From contig BLAL01000299.1 in assembly GCA_015698045.1 (NCBI GenBank), positions 96,802-160,801 of the forward strand: a DNA stretch of 64,000 bases. Direction: 5' to 3'. Positions within the stretch are counted from its first letter, which is position 1. Each line of letters opens with the position of its first letter. A program made the translations under genes and the position numbers. Source of the DNA: Rhizophagus clarus (taxonomy: Eukaryota; Glomeromycota; Glomeromycetes; Glomerales; Glomeraceae). Below are positions 52,631-63,600 of the stretch, in pieces. The notes beneath the pieces were generated by a model. The model was given only the letters and a program-made list of their open reading frames with translations. It did no database searches and was not told the DNA's origin.

Positions 52631-52960
52631 AGGTTACCAGATTTCTAGACTTGGAATATAAGTTGGAAGGGGTGATTATTTTTTTTTAATATTAAAGAAA
52701 TATTATTAACATTTCTTTCATTATTTTTTTTAGATTGCCGACCTTCTTGGATAAACTAGACTTAAAAATATAAATTAGAAAGGATGAAAGATTTTTTTTT
52801 AATATTAAAGAAACATTACTAACATTTCTTTCTTTATTTTTTTTCAGATTGCTAAACTCCTTAAACAAACTGAACTTGAAATATAAGGAGGGAGAGAGGG
52901 ATATTTTTTGAATATTAAAGAAACAGTTTTAACATTTCTTTTATTTATTTTAAGTTGCAG
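52631..52960. repeat. Three tandem units of about 101-115 bp
   Basis: Units start at 52631, 52732 and 52846 with AG[AG]TT[AG]C, share AATATTAAAGAAA and AACATTTCTTT, and end in T runs. No coding potential. The T-run/AG boundary makes each unit look like an acceptor site, but no exons follow. Confidence 0.65.
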
Positions 52961-53339
52961 TTTCTCTTGTTCTTCTTGATTTTAACATAATCATGATTAA
53001 GAAAAGTTTGAGCAAACTTTTCTTAAACTTGTATTATAAATGACTGTAACTTTTTTATTAATTTATTGTAATAAAATACGTAATAAAATAAAAATATTAA
53101 CAATAATAATTATACTTTTAAACACTTTACAAAAAATTTATAAACTTGATAATGCATTCAACAAATAAGACAATAAAAAGTTTTTAAATACATTAAACAA
53201 ATTAAAAATTTCTAAAAAAAAAATCCATAAAGAAAGTAAACTTTAAAAAATTTCTTAATACATTATACAATATGAAATCTAATATATTAAAATTTGTATC
53301 ACATATCAGGTACTTGATATGTCTTTACAGAAACCTTGA
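52961..53339. other. AT-rich spacer
   Basis: Nothing recognised. Confidence 0.4.
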
Positions 53340-53760
53340 AAATATGAGCGATGTTGAATTGATACGGGTACGATATAAATTTCATGTCATAATGGTATCA
53401 ATTTCTGTGATGATATTGTTATAATGTTGATTTGATATCGTTACTTCATCACCATAATTTATCGCGAAAATATCGTGATGATATCTATTCAAAAGAATAT
53501 CAAATCGGCACAGCCTTGATATCATTACGATGTTGGTAATTTCAAAAAAAAAGGATGATATATTTGCGATATTGATTTGATATCGTCACTTCATCCCATA
53601 ATTTATCGCCGAGATATCGTGACAACATTTATTTAAAAAAATATCTGATCGGTATAGTCTTGATATCGTTACGATATTGGTAATTTCAGGGATAAAAAAA
53701 GATGTATTTACGATATTGATTTGATATCGTCACTTCATTGCCGCAACTCATTTGTGGTAT
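53340..53760. repeat. Tandem repeat of about 145 bp rich in GATATCGT
   Basis: GATTTGATATCGT recurs at 53429, 53574 and 53718. Each unit also carries ATTTATCGC, AATATCGTGA and TTGATATC[GA]TTACGAT. Short internal palindromes around GATATC are frequent. Confidence 0.7.
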
Positions 53761-53873
53761 CGCAACTCATCTGCAATACCGCAAATATTAAACTTTTTTT
53801 TTTTTTTTTACAACTTTTATATGTATAACGTGCTGCCATATTATTAAAATAAAATTCTGATATTTTTATACGA

Positions 53874-54041
53874 TTAAGCAAGATTACATAAAAATATACT
53901 ATGGACTTTGACTACTTCCGTATGTCGCCGCCACAGAGGTTGTTGAGATTGCGGTTGCAAAGGCTTCCAAATTTTAATAAGAGAATTCTTTTTACGAATT
54001 TCTTGTTCTTGTATAGGTTTATTACAATATTGAGAAGACAT
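53874..54041 (-). pseudogene. Truncated duplicate of the N-terminus of the Q/P-rich gene
   Basis: From the ATG at 54041 the frame encodes MSSQ, then IRKKNSLIKIWKPLQPQSQQ. This aligns with MSSQDLDKEQGIRKKGSLIK and HWQPSQPQYQQPQ of the gene at 57302. The Q/P repeats then end and the frame stops after about 55 codons. The upstream DNA also matches the other gene's promoter. It may be transcribed, but it lacks the rest of the protein. Confidence 0.7.
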
Positions 54042-54149
54042 TTTTAAAACTTGTTTGATGATGATTCTACAGGTTAAAATGTGAGTCAAAAATTTTTTTT
54101 TCTTCTCATTTTTTTTTATTATTATAAATCAATTCTTTCATTCCTTATT

Positions 54150-54215
54150 TTTGCATTGATCTTACCACATCATGATCGAGTATGATTAATATGGTGGTCA
54201 ATTTCGAAAGAAAAA
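54150..54215 (-). promoter_or_regulatory. Duplicated promoter block of the Q/P-rich family
   Basis: The word TTGATCTTACCACATCATGA and nearby TATGATTAATATGGT are shared with the region upstream of the intact gene (about 57384-57455). Distance to the ATG is about 115 bp here and about 85 bp in the intact copy. This indicates that the duplication carried the promoter. Confidence 0.55.
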
Positions 54216-55215
54216 ATATATTTTTTTTGATATACTTTGATGTATTTTCCATATGATTTTAGATATTGAGAATTTGGTAAGAGAAGAGTTTTTTTAATTA
54301 CTACTTTAACGAAATGTACTAACACTTGTTCTTTTTTTTAGACAGGTTCAAAGCATGGGATTTCAACTGGAGATCAGGGGTGTAGATTTCGGTGGGTATT
54401 TTATAACATTTTTTTTTTTAAATCTTTTTTTTTTTAATGTACTATTACTAACAGTTCGTTTCTTTGGAATTTTTCTATTTTGTAAATTATACTAGTAGTT
54501 TATGTATTATTATTTAGCCGTATAATAAAATAATTTATTGGCATTTTAAAATATATTAATCATGTTCTGTCAATCTTTACAAAATTGTGAAAATTATCAT
54601 AAAATGGTTTTAAATACATTGTCAGGATGACATATTTTATGATGTTCTGGTAAGCATCGGAAATGGGTTCTAATGTGGTTTTCAAAATGATTTTTTATTA
54701 TGTAAAATGTCTTTACAACCATATTAAAATTCGAATTTTAAGTACATTTATGATATCATAAAAGTATCATACGATATCTTGAAAAAATTGCCTTGTCCAG
54801 TAAAAGTAGTCTCATTTTATTTACGAATGTATATTTTAATATACAGTATTTGAAATGTATTAGAGACATTATTCTATTCAATACATTTACTAAATTTTAT
54901 CGACATGGTTAATAAATTTTTAAAATCGGAACGACTTTAATAATAATTCGTGACGATTTATCGGTAAATTGATCCACGATTGGTAGACGATTATTTGCAT
55001 GATATGTTTACTATTCGGACACAATTCAATACATTTCAGCAAAGAATAAATTATATATATATTAAGCAAAATTATTGATATGAACTTTATTTATGATTAA
55101 AAGTGTTAATAATAAAAGTATTAATAATGTAAATGTTAAGTATAATTACTAAATTATAGCTCTTCTATGCTAAATATTTACTATAAACTATTGATCGAAT
55201 AAAAAAATCAAAGCG
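54216..55215. other. Spacer without gene
   Basis: About 1 kb of AT-rich DNA. Short words such as AAAATGGTTTTAAATACATT and GGTTCTAATGTGG suggest an old repeat, but nothing can be named. Confidence 0.4.
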
Positions 55216-55383
55216 CTATAACATTATAAGACCATCAAGTTTCCACGAATATTTATTTTCTATCCCTTTTGTTCTTAGAGTATTAAAAATCTTCCAGAAC
55301 CTTAAAGTATTATCGTCACCACCAGCTCCAGCTACAATGTCCTCTCCATTTGGAGAAATATAAAAATAAAGGACGTGATAAAA
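55216..55383 (-). pseudogene. Fragment of a Cdc20/Cdh1-type WD40 C-terminus
   Basis: The minus strand encodes VLYFYISPNGEDIVAGAGG, DDNTLRFWKIFNTL and a tail ending in a stop. This matches the last WD40 blade of APC/C activators (RVLYLxxSPDGxxIVTGAGDExLRFWxxF). It starts abruptly with no acceptor site and no upstream blades. It has a GD insertion in the GAGDE motif. It reads as a stranded exon copy, not a working gene. Confidence 0.65.
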
Positions 55384-55469
55384 ATGTAAAATGATACATA
55401 ATAAAAATATATTATATAAAATTTATAATAACGCTTCTCACTAGCCTCCTTAATTTTCAATCTTCTTAG

Positions 55470-57302
55470 TTACTTTTTTTTATGCTTTCTTTGCTCTCTT
55501 TCATCATTATCATTCTTTTCGTCATCATCTTCGGGAAATGACCTTGCAGCACTTATGTAATAATGAGACAGCTCCATTGATCTTGTAACATCTATTTTAT
55601 CAGTACAAGCAAAGTCCAAATTTATTGTGTATAAATCTGTATTTGCCATAAAAAAGTTGCGACGAGCTGTCTTGTCATCATCCACCTCCTCACTTAAACA
55701 TCTAATCCCGTAAATAATAACATTTTGGAGCGCTCTTTCCATTTCTTCTGATAGTTCATTTGAAACACATGTCAACCACTGACGAAATATAGTTGAAACT
55801 GAAACTTTAGATTTTAACTGGGAAATATTATCGTTAGTGCAACTATTCTGATATGCGAAACCTATATTCGACCATAATTCGCTCCTCCATCCATCAAAAA
55901 CTTTTCGAAAACGTTTGCCCATAAAACTAATTTTTTGTTTGTTTTCTTTCTTCTTAGAAAAATGCGGAAATAATTTACTAATTATATCTTCTATCATTGA
56001 ATTTCTAGAAGAATGATCAAGGTGTCGAGTACGAAGGAATAGTGCTCTTAATTCAACGTAAATGATATCTAAGATCCATTTTGGGAGAGAACTATAATTA
56101 TTTTCTAATATTTCACTCATCTGTTTTTGACTATATTCGCGACTGGTTTTAGGTTCCGTATATTTATCTGGAACATTCGCGTTGGGTCTTGGGGAAGGAC
56201 TTCTGGGGTAGTGACGTTCTCTAGTAAAATATTGAGACGGCAACTCCAAATTGTTATTTATGAGTTGTCGTTCAAAATTATCCCTATAATAAAATAAATG
56301 GGCTCAGAACATATGAATTATAAATATTACAGATTTACTATATATATTTACATTGGAGTGCGGCTCTTCAAAGGCGGAGAACGCAGCGGGGAATGTGGTG
56401 ACGTCGCCGGAGAGGATTCCAGTGATGTTATTGTTGATATGGGACTTTGACTTTTCCTGTATTTCTCGGTCATAAAATTGATATAATCGGGTAAAATTAG
56501 GCCGAATTCATCCGCTATTTTCTTCTTAGTTTTATAGGGATCCGGAGATATATTTATTATTTCCTCAATTCTCAAGAACTCCTCTTTTAGCATTTTGTCT
56601 ACAATTATTAAATATCAAGGTAAGTGAACTATTCATATCACAAAAAGAAAGAATAATGAATTTCAATTATAGGTCACCTATTTTTTCTTCATCATCAATT
56701 TGTTGAGGAGGTTGAGGTGGTAATTGAGGTAAGTATTGTTGAGGTTGTTGAGAAGGTGATTGCGACCATTGGTATTCATGATGTGGCCATTGACGTTGCT
56801 GATTTTGTTGAGGTTGTTGAGGTTGTTGAGGCCATTGAGGTAGAGGTGGTTGCGGCCATTGAGGTTGAGATTGTTGAGGTTGTTGAGGCCATTGAGATTG
56901 AGGTGGTTGCGGCCATTGAAATTGAGATTGTTGAGGTTGTTGAGGCCATTGAGATTGAGGTGGTTGCGACCATTGAAATTGATGAGGTTGAGATTGTTGA
57001 GGTTGTTGAGGCCATTGAGATTGAGGTGGTTGCGGCCATTGAAATTGAAATTGTTGAGGTTGTCGCGGCCACTGAAGTAGAGTTTGGGGTTGAGATTGTT
57101 GCGGTTGTTGAGATTGAGGTTGTTGCGGTTGATGAGATTGAGGTTGTTGCGGTTGTTGAGATTGGGGTTGTTGCAGCTGTTGAGGTTGTTGCGGCCATTG
57201 AGACTGAGGTTGTTGATATTGCGGTTGCGATGGCTGCCAATGTTTAATAAGAGAACCTTTTTTACGAATTCCTTGTTCTTTATCAAGATCTTGAGAAGAC
57301 AT
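55470..57302 (-). CDS. Q/P/W-repeat protein with conserved C-terminal domain, function unknown
   Basis: Three exons: 57302-56678, 56598-56352, 56283-55470; 561 residues. Residues 1-35 (MSSQ...IRKKGSLIKHWQ) are shared with a truncated copy at 53.9-54.0 kb. Residues of about 36-200 are tandem repeats of the type QWPQQPQQSQ and QFQWPQPPQS, low-complexity and probably disordered or phase-separating. Exon 2 has a helical segment (EEFLRIEEIINISPDPYKTKKKI) and Ser/Pro clusters (SSPATSPHSPLRSPPLKSRTP), possible proline-directed kinase sites. The C-terminal 270 residues are a non-repetitive, mostly helical region (LPKWILDIIYVELRALFLRT, KVFDGWRSELWSNIGFAY, FRQWLTCVSNEL) with an acidic/basic tail. I do not recognise the family. 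Such genes are probably lineage-specific. Confidence 0.7.
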
Positions 57303-57364
57303 TTTAATGATATCTCAATATAAAAAAAAAGAAATAATTGAATAAAAAAAAAAAAAAAATTTTT

Positions 57365-57840
57365 TTTATCCCCTTTTTTTTGCGTTGATCTTACCACATC
57401 ATGATCGAAAAAAATTAATCTTTTTCTTGCATCGTAATTATATCTATGATTAATATGGTTAATTACGAAAAGAAAAAAAATTCTTTTTGCCATTGATCTT
57501 ATTACATCATATGATACAGATTTTTTTAAGGAAAAAAAATATGATTAATATAATGATGGATATTGTGATTAAATCATGGCCAAGTAAAATTAATATTTTT
57601 CTCACATTGTTACGATTAATTTCGAAAATAAGTTTCTTTTTTACCATTGATCTCAATAGATTTTCTAAGGAAAAAAATTTGATTAATATAATGACGGACA
57701 TTGTGATTATCGAGTAAAAATTAATCTTTTTTTCAATTTTTTTCTTTTTTTTAAAAATTCTATATCGTGGTTATACCTATTACCAAAAAAAACTTTTTCT
57801 GCAAAAAAAGTTGTTTGCATTGATATTATAACACTACGAG
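57365..57840 (-). promoter_or_regulatory. Upstream region with repeated TTGATCTTA block
   Basis: [CT]ATTGATCTTA or TTGATCTTACCACATC occurs near 57384 and 57490, with weaker copies near 57645 and 57815. Each is followed by GATTAATAT and ATTGTGATTA-like words at about 100-150 bp spacing. Lying directly upstream of the Q/P-rich gene and conserved in its truncated copy, it is a candidate regulatory repeat. Confidence 0.4.
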
Positions 57841-59125
57841 TTATCTTTTCCTTGAACCTTCTCAAACATCTTAAGTCGTATAATTAATAATTAACCTCTC
57901 CTATAAACAGAGAGCAACTTACTTTAATATAAACACGAATACAAAATACGTTAGTAATGAGAACGAAAAATAAATTCTTTAGGAAAAAGAGATTATTTAA
58001 AGCACTGAACTGAAAGGAATGATTCCTAGGATAGCGAGTGATTTGAACTAAGCCAAAGTTAGAAACAAGATAGTTTCGGTATCTTCAGGCGGTATGGATG
58101 AAGACAATTCACGTATTAGCCCTTGTTCTACAATTGATTTTTATCAAACTCGCTCTACATTGATTATTTCAGTTCTGTCTCAACCGATCTCCGGGGAAGA
58201 AGCAAAGTAGAAATCAAAGAATGGGAATCATGTATGGAAAAGGAACATCTTAAAAAGAAAGAGGCAACGGTTCTGCGAGTTAGAAATATCTGAGTAGATG
58301 ATTCATGCTGAAGCTTCTCTTCTCTCATTTCATCACTGATGCTTTTTCTTATGCGCCTTATCCAAGAAAGCATCCATTTCCCTTTCCTTCGATGACTTGG
58401 TATTCTTGAACTGGTCTTATGCGCATATACTGTATAAAACTTCTGGTCAAATGATCGTAGCATTGCTTTAAATTCCTAATTAGCTAATTACACATGTGCA
58501 TATTGCATATTTTACCAAATTCTGTAGACCAATAAAAATCACAGTTTTGCACTGAGATTATCATTTAATCTCATTTGGATAAATTGTTTGTACTTGGCGT
58601 GAAGAACAGGTTATACTGTACTAATTAAACTGGCTGGTACTTACAAAAAAGAGATCTTTTTTTCTGTTTTTTTTCTAATTATTATGCTTTTTTATTTCTA
58701 TCTAAGGCTGTGTTTTATTGTGCCATTGATTTACTTATTATATGGCTATATTTATTTCACCATCAATCATCGCTTTGTGTAAAGCTATAGTTTGTGGTTG
58801 TGCAAATTTCCCACTGGCGCTTTCCCGGGTGTTTAATAGAATAATTGGTCGGCAAGTCATGTATAATGTATATTGATATAAAAGAATTTATTTTTTAGTT
58901 GTCTTTCCGGCGCAGATTACTAATGTATATTAATTTAATTGATGGTGTGTGACTAAACAAATATTGACGACAACTTTTCAAATAAAAAGGTATCCGTAAT
59001 TAGACAACTAAACAGGAACATCTCAGTGCTAGGATAAGCCTTGTTTAGAATAAGCCCAGCAATTCCGTACTGAGATTTTCGAATGATGTTTCCCATTTAG
59101 GATAGGCCCAACACTTCGCTAGTTG
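57841..59125. other. Intergenic region
   Basis: A 99-codon minus-strand frame at 58164-58463 (basic N-terminal half, Ser-rich C-terminal half) is less AT-rich than its surroundings. It has no recognised motif and is left uncalled. The stretch 59020-59125 holds two similar words (GGATAAGCC and GGATAGGCCCA) just before a TATA box. Confidence 0.4.
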
Positions 59126-59135
59126 TATATAAATA
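59126..59135 (+). promoter_or_regulatory. TATA box-like TATATAAATA
   Basis: TATATAAATA follows a GC-richer stretch (CAACACTTCGCTAGTTG), a classic strong-promoter layout. It lies about 290 bp before the ATG at 59421, so it could serve that gene with a long leader, or a relic upstream of it. Confidence 0.4.
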
Positions 59136-59420
59136 CCCCTAATTTTTCAAGAAAATAACGATTTCCCTTAATAACTTATTTTCACGTTCCTATTTTTTTT
59201 TTTAAAAAAAAAAAGAAATAAAAATTTTAGAAAAAATCTTATTCCCACGTCCTTTTTTTTTTAAATAAATATGATTAAAAAAAAAAATTTTCTCCTCCTA
59301 CCCGAAAGAACTTCGTTTTATCAAAAAAAAAAAAAAAGAATTTTCTCCTCCTACCTTTAAGTTTTATCAAAAAAAAAGTTCATACTCTTCCTTTTTAAAA
59401 TAACGTGTCTTAATTTTAAT

Positions 59421-60270
59421 ATGCCTGATAACATTGATAACACTACTATTATCGACAATAATAATGAAGTTAGCAATGATTTTTATATAATTGATAACCC
59501 GAACGCGATTAAAGATATATTAAGTATATCTGTTAATCATTCTATAACAATAAAGAATAATTCTAGTACAATTCAAATGTTAATTACAATACTCCAAGGT
59601 AAGTTAACACTATGTTTTTTGGGTGCATTGATGCTGTATATGGCTCTATCAGGTTACTGATACTGTATGTTTTGATACTGACTAACAATATAAGAACGAC
59701 TTACTTCTGCTTCATCTACTATCTCTCCTCCTATTGTCTCTACTTCTCCTCTTAATGTCTCTGCTATTGCCTCTCCTTCTCCTCCGGTCTCAACATACGG
59801 ATCCTTGTCGGATTCAATTTCATCTTTAAGCTCTTCGCTACCCTTAGACTCTTCAGTAACCTCATCATCAATAACTCCCTTAACGACTTTAATTTCGTCG
59901 ATCTCACCAATTTCCTCGATCTCCCCCAATTTCCTCGAACCCGCCAATTTCTTCGAATCCGGCTCCCGGTTCAAATTTAAATTTTATATGCACGTCGGAG
60001 GGGGTCGCTTTATCTAGCAGGACAAATTGGATTGCGCCTATCGGCTCATATAAAGATCCGTGTTACTTATGTGAATATTACGGGCATGGTTTTAATACCT
60101 GCCCGAATATTCAGCAAAATTACCGGGGAAGATGCTGCAGGTGTTGGGTCAGTCCGCACGAGTCAAAAGATTGCCATTTACGAAAAGGTGAAAAGGTACC
60201 TATTCCATTTAAAAAGAATTTTTTAAAGCCGGCCGATTTAATCAAATTTTTTGGAAGAATTGAGGAATAG
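59421..60270 (+). CDS. Possible gene with Ser/Thr/Pro-rich middle and CCHC zinc-knuckle C-terminus; frame changes
   Basis: ATG at 59421 starts an acidic, Asn-rich segment that meets a GTAAGT donor at 59600. A candidate acceptor near 59695 (TATAAG) keeps frame into an S/T/P-rich stretch (SPPIVSTSPLNVSAIASPSP to about 59999). A different frame then carries NWIAPIGSYKDP, CYLCEYYGHGFNTC (C-x2-C-x4-H-x4-C, a zinc knuckle), CCRCWVSPHESKDC, and a basic tail ending at the stop at 60270. The shift between the S/T/P and zinc-knuckle frames near 59970-60020 is unexplained. It may be an undetected intron, a frameshift, or two fused relics. Zinc knuckles suggest nucleic-acid binding and are common in retroelement-derived proteins. 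Confidence 0.35.
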
Positions 60271-60291
60271 GTTTTTTTTTTTAATTCATTT

Positions 60292-60440
60292 CTGGTCGCC
60301 TTGGTGGCGAATTTTTTATTCTATGTAGTTTGTTTGGTCCGCCTGGTGGCGGGTTTTTTCCTGGTTCGTCTGGTGATGAGTTTTTTTTCTGGTTCGCCTT
60401 GTGGCGTAAAGGTTTCTGGTTCGCCTGGTGGCGTGTTCTT
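60292..60440. repeat. CTGGTTCGCCTGGTGGCG minisatellite
   Basis: Five imperfect units of about 30-35 bp, each with GGT[TC]CGCC[TA]GGTGGCG followed by a T run. The GC-rich core CGCCTGGTGGCG is nearly palindromic and stands out in this AT-rich region. Confidence 0.75.
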
Positions 60441-60770
60441 TTTTTGTTTTGATATTTTTTTATAATAATAATAAATAATAATGGCATTTTATCAATCACA
60501 CTGGCACTAAATAAAAATTTATTAAGACATTTTTTGAATATTATCTTGAATGCCAAATTGATATGATGATAATGTTAAATTCATATTGCAGAAAATATAA
60601 AAAAAATTGTTCAATATGGAAGTCAGTAATTTGATGGCTGTTTAAAAATCTAAGGTTTCTGTTTAAGATTGTTTGTTTCTTTACTATAAAATGCTGATCA
60701 ATAACTTTTAGTTCAGTAAATTATTAATTTGTATAATAAATTCCTTTTATTCAGCAATAAATTTTGAAGT

Positions 60771-61125
60771 TCAAATAATTTTGACATTTAATTTTAATTT
60801 ATAAATATCCAGATGTTCAAAGCACGCCTTAGCAAAATTTTTGCCAATTGTCATACAACTGAAATTTAACGCGTCTACTGGATTTTCTACAGTTTCTACC
60901 CAATCACGATGTTGTCGTAAAAAATTTTTAATATAAAAAAATGCTTGCTCGATCTGTAAGCAATAAATTTTTAAATAATGGAAGATTAAATTCTTACGGG
61001 ATTATAATCGGGAGAATAAGATGGCAAAAACTCAAGTCGTATTCCTTTCTCCTCACAAATATTCCGCAAAACGCTGACTTTTATGTATAGATACATTATC
61101 TAAGATTAAAACGCTATACTAGTTA
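60771..61125 (-). pseudogene. Tc1/mariner-type DDE transposase, C-terminal relic
   Basis: The minus strand encodes VLILDNVSIHKSQ (second catalytic Asp), then a frameshift, GIRLEFLPSYSPDYNP, a short intron-like gap with GTAAG and CAG borders, and IEQAFFYIKNFLRQHRDW (catalytic Glu), ending in a stop at 60771. The LDN and SPDYNPIEQ motifs are diagnostic for the Tc1/IS630 superfamily. The N-terminal half is missing or unreadable and a frameshift breaks the core. The element is dead. Confidence 0.75.
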
Positions 61126-62396
61126 TTTAAACTAAATAAAATATTAAATAAAATATTTATTATAGTCTTATGTGGTTTTATATTTCGCTTCGAAAATGGT
61201 AAACAAGTTGGGAAGGAAAAGAGATGGTTTAACGCGGCACAATAAAAATCAATAAAAATCTACGTACACGCGAAATCAGGTCACATGATTATTAGCAGAG
61301 TGGTGGCGCTATGATATATTGTAATCTTTATTATCATAAAAGGAATAAAAAACCATATCAATGTTTATCACGGTCTTTTATGTGATATGTACTAGTATTA
61401 TGAAAAAAAGATGGAGTTTTAAAGAGCTAGCAATGTTTCTTCCGCTACGGGAAGGAATTTCTAGATCCTTCTGTAATAACATTAAACTCCTTAAACCTTT
61501 TCTTTGATATTTGCGCTTTCAGTTTCAACCCAGACTATTTTGAAGCATTTCTGGAAAATTCTATAATTTATCTAGTGAAGTTTCCGATATTTTGTAAAAT
61601 CGAATGCTGAAACGTATCGGGCTTAAGTTCTCTTTAAACCACCTCACGTGATATGAAATTGTTTACTTCCTCGTCGGTAGGATCTTGAACTTTCCGTATA
61701 TCCACTTTAATAGAAAAAAAAATTTAATCATTAAATTCATTGTAATAAAACAACAAATCATACGATATTGAACGTATCGATGCACCTTTCTACAATTTGT
61801 CGAATTCTTTTTACTTAATGTTGAAAGTACATTTTCAATGATATCGATAGTCGGAAAATGATTTACGATATCGTTCGTTAATTGACTTCGCCACGTTTTG
61901 ATAAGCATCATGCCCAAAAATTTTTTGTATTATTTTTATCAAACGCATGATCGGGCGGATTTCTAGTTCGCAAAAAAAAGGCATTTTCATTCTTCGTCAA
62001 TAAGACGATAATTATCCTAAACAGTAATAATATCAATAATACATTAATACATCAGTAATTCTGGTGTAATAACGATTGTTCTTAATTGTTAAGAATTGTA
62101 ACAACCAAAATAAGAAATGGATTTTACGTTGTCAGATGGTGACGAAGTCGAGGTGGTTAGTGGCAAATTTGTTGCGGCTGCTTCGTCGAGGAGCAAATCA
62201 CATTTTGTTTGCCAGATGTAGTACACTTTGGATGTAAGACCAACCAATTGCAAATTTGCAATTGATTGGTCATTGCGCCAAATTGAACCGGATTTCTTCT
62301 TCACTTCTCTAGAAGTAATATTAAATGAGAATAAAAATTATATTTCATTAATTATGTAGATTTATGTTTTTACCGCTTTCATCATTTTCATTTTCT
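61126..62396. other. Region with short unassigned minus-strand frames
   Basis: Frames at 61663-61917 and 62089-62304 (minus) have no recognised motif. They could be eroded parts of the neighbouring transposon or of host genes. No splice chain could be built. Confidence 0.35.
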
Positions 62397-62580
62397 TCTG
62401 TTTCTTTATCTTTCTCTCTCCTATCCCCTCCTCTTCTCTCTTTCTCTCTTCTCTCTTTCTCTCTTCTCTCTTTCTCTCTTCTCTCTTTCTCTCTTCTTTC
62501 TTTCTCTCTTCTCTGTATCTTCTCCTCTCCATCTCTTTCTTCTCATTTTCTGCTTCTTCTTTTTCATATTTCCTTTCTTC
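62397..62580. repeat. CT/CTTT polypyrimidine microsatellite
   Basis: About 180 bp of TCTCTCTTTCTCTCTT-type repeats on the plus strand. The Ser/Leu/Phe open frame through it is an artefact of composition. Confidence 0.85.
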
Positions 62581-62599
62581 TTGCCTGAAGCCATATCTT

Positions 62600-63154
62600 C
62601 ATTTAAACCGAAGTAAATTTAGTTTTAAATAAATTCGCCAGAAATATCATTTCCAATTGAATAATAAAACAATAATTATAAACGTATTTACCCAAAATAA
62701 TTCTTCTCACTATCATCTTTGTCTATTATACCTTCCTCCAATATCTACATCTTGTCCATGTAATTATCTTGTTCATGTTCACTTTCCTTCCCTCTCTCCT
62801 TTCATCTCCTTTCCTTTTATATCACGTGAAGATTGTCGGCAACATATGTACGAATAGTTTTTTAGTCTTTGCAGCTTTGTTGCCTTGTCTTTTAGGGTAT
62901 CATTGATAATAGTATTAGGCGCAATTACTATATAAATTTTAAATCAAAAAATATAATATTATTACCTTTTCTGTTTACTCCTACTGCGTGTAGTCAATGA
63001 TAAACAAACAAGATGCGTACTTATCGGTATTGTGCTGAGTAGCAACGTAAAGAAAATAGGTGATTCGTCACGTAAAGAAATAGGTGATTCCTGGACGAAC
63101 GAACTACAAGCATCATCTTATTTATTTATAGAGATTCTCCCCTAATATTAAGAA
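62600..63154. other. Intergenic region
   Basis: No gene recognised. A short duplicated phrase ACGTAAAGAAA[A]TAGGTGATTC occurs at about 63045 and 63070. Confidence 0.4.
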
Positions 63155-63600
63155 AAATTACATCCGTGACCGCAGCACATAAAAGGAATTGGGTTGGATT
63201 CTCGAAAAAAACGTTCATGGTTACATTAAAATCTTTGGATAGTTGATCGGGAAAGAATTGTTAATGGTTACATCGATTCTTGTTATGACGAAAATTTTGG
63301 GAAAATTTTGACGTTTACAACCGGTTACATGTAAAGAAATATATTATGAGTATCGTAACTGTAGGACCATAAAACGGAAAATTTGGCCAACAAAATGTTT
63401 CAAATTATTGGAATAATTGATCAGGAAAATCCTTAAATGGGGTATATTAGCTCTTTGTCCACAGAACATTAATGGTAATTCTCGAGCAATATTACGGTTA
63501 CAAGTAAAAGAAACTTTATATGAATATCGTGATCGCAGGACCATGAAACGGAATTTCTCGGGATAATTGATCCATGGGAGAAAAAATTTGTTAATTGGTC
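63155..63600. repeat. Degenerate tandem repeat of about 175-187 bp
   Basis: Units near 63161, 63348 and 63522 share [AG]TATCGT[AG]A[CT]C or GTGACCG followed by [CT]AGGACCAT[AG]AAACGGAA and TAATTGATC[AC][GA]GG. No coding signal. Confidence 0.55.

Noticed and set aside
56717..57247. 176-codon plus-strand frame rich in EVVEAIEIEVV and other frames on both strands
   Set aside because: All frames over the Q/P repeat stay open because of codon repetition. Only the minus frame starting at 57302 has splice continuation and a conserved leader.
58164..58463. 99-codon minus-strand frame
   Set aside because: Less AT-rich than its flanks and possibly a relic, but no motif, no partner exon and no clear similarity.
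62364..62588. 74-codon Ser/Leu/Phe frame
   Set aside because: Translation of a CT microsatellite.
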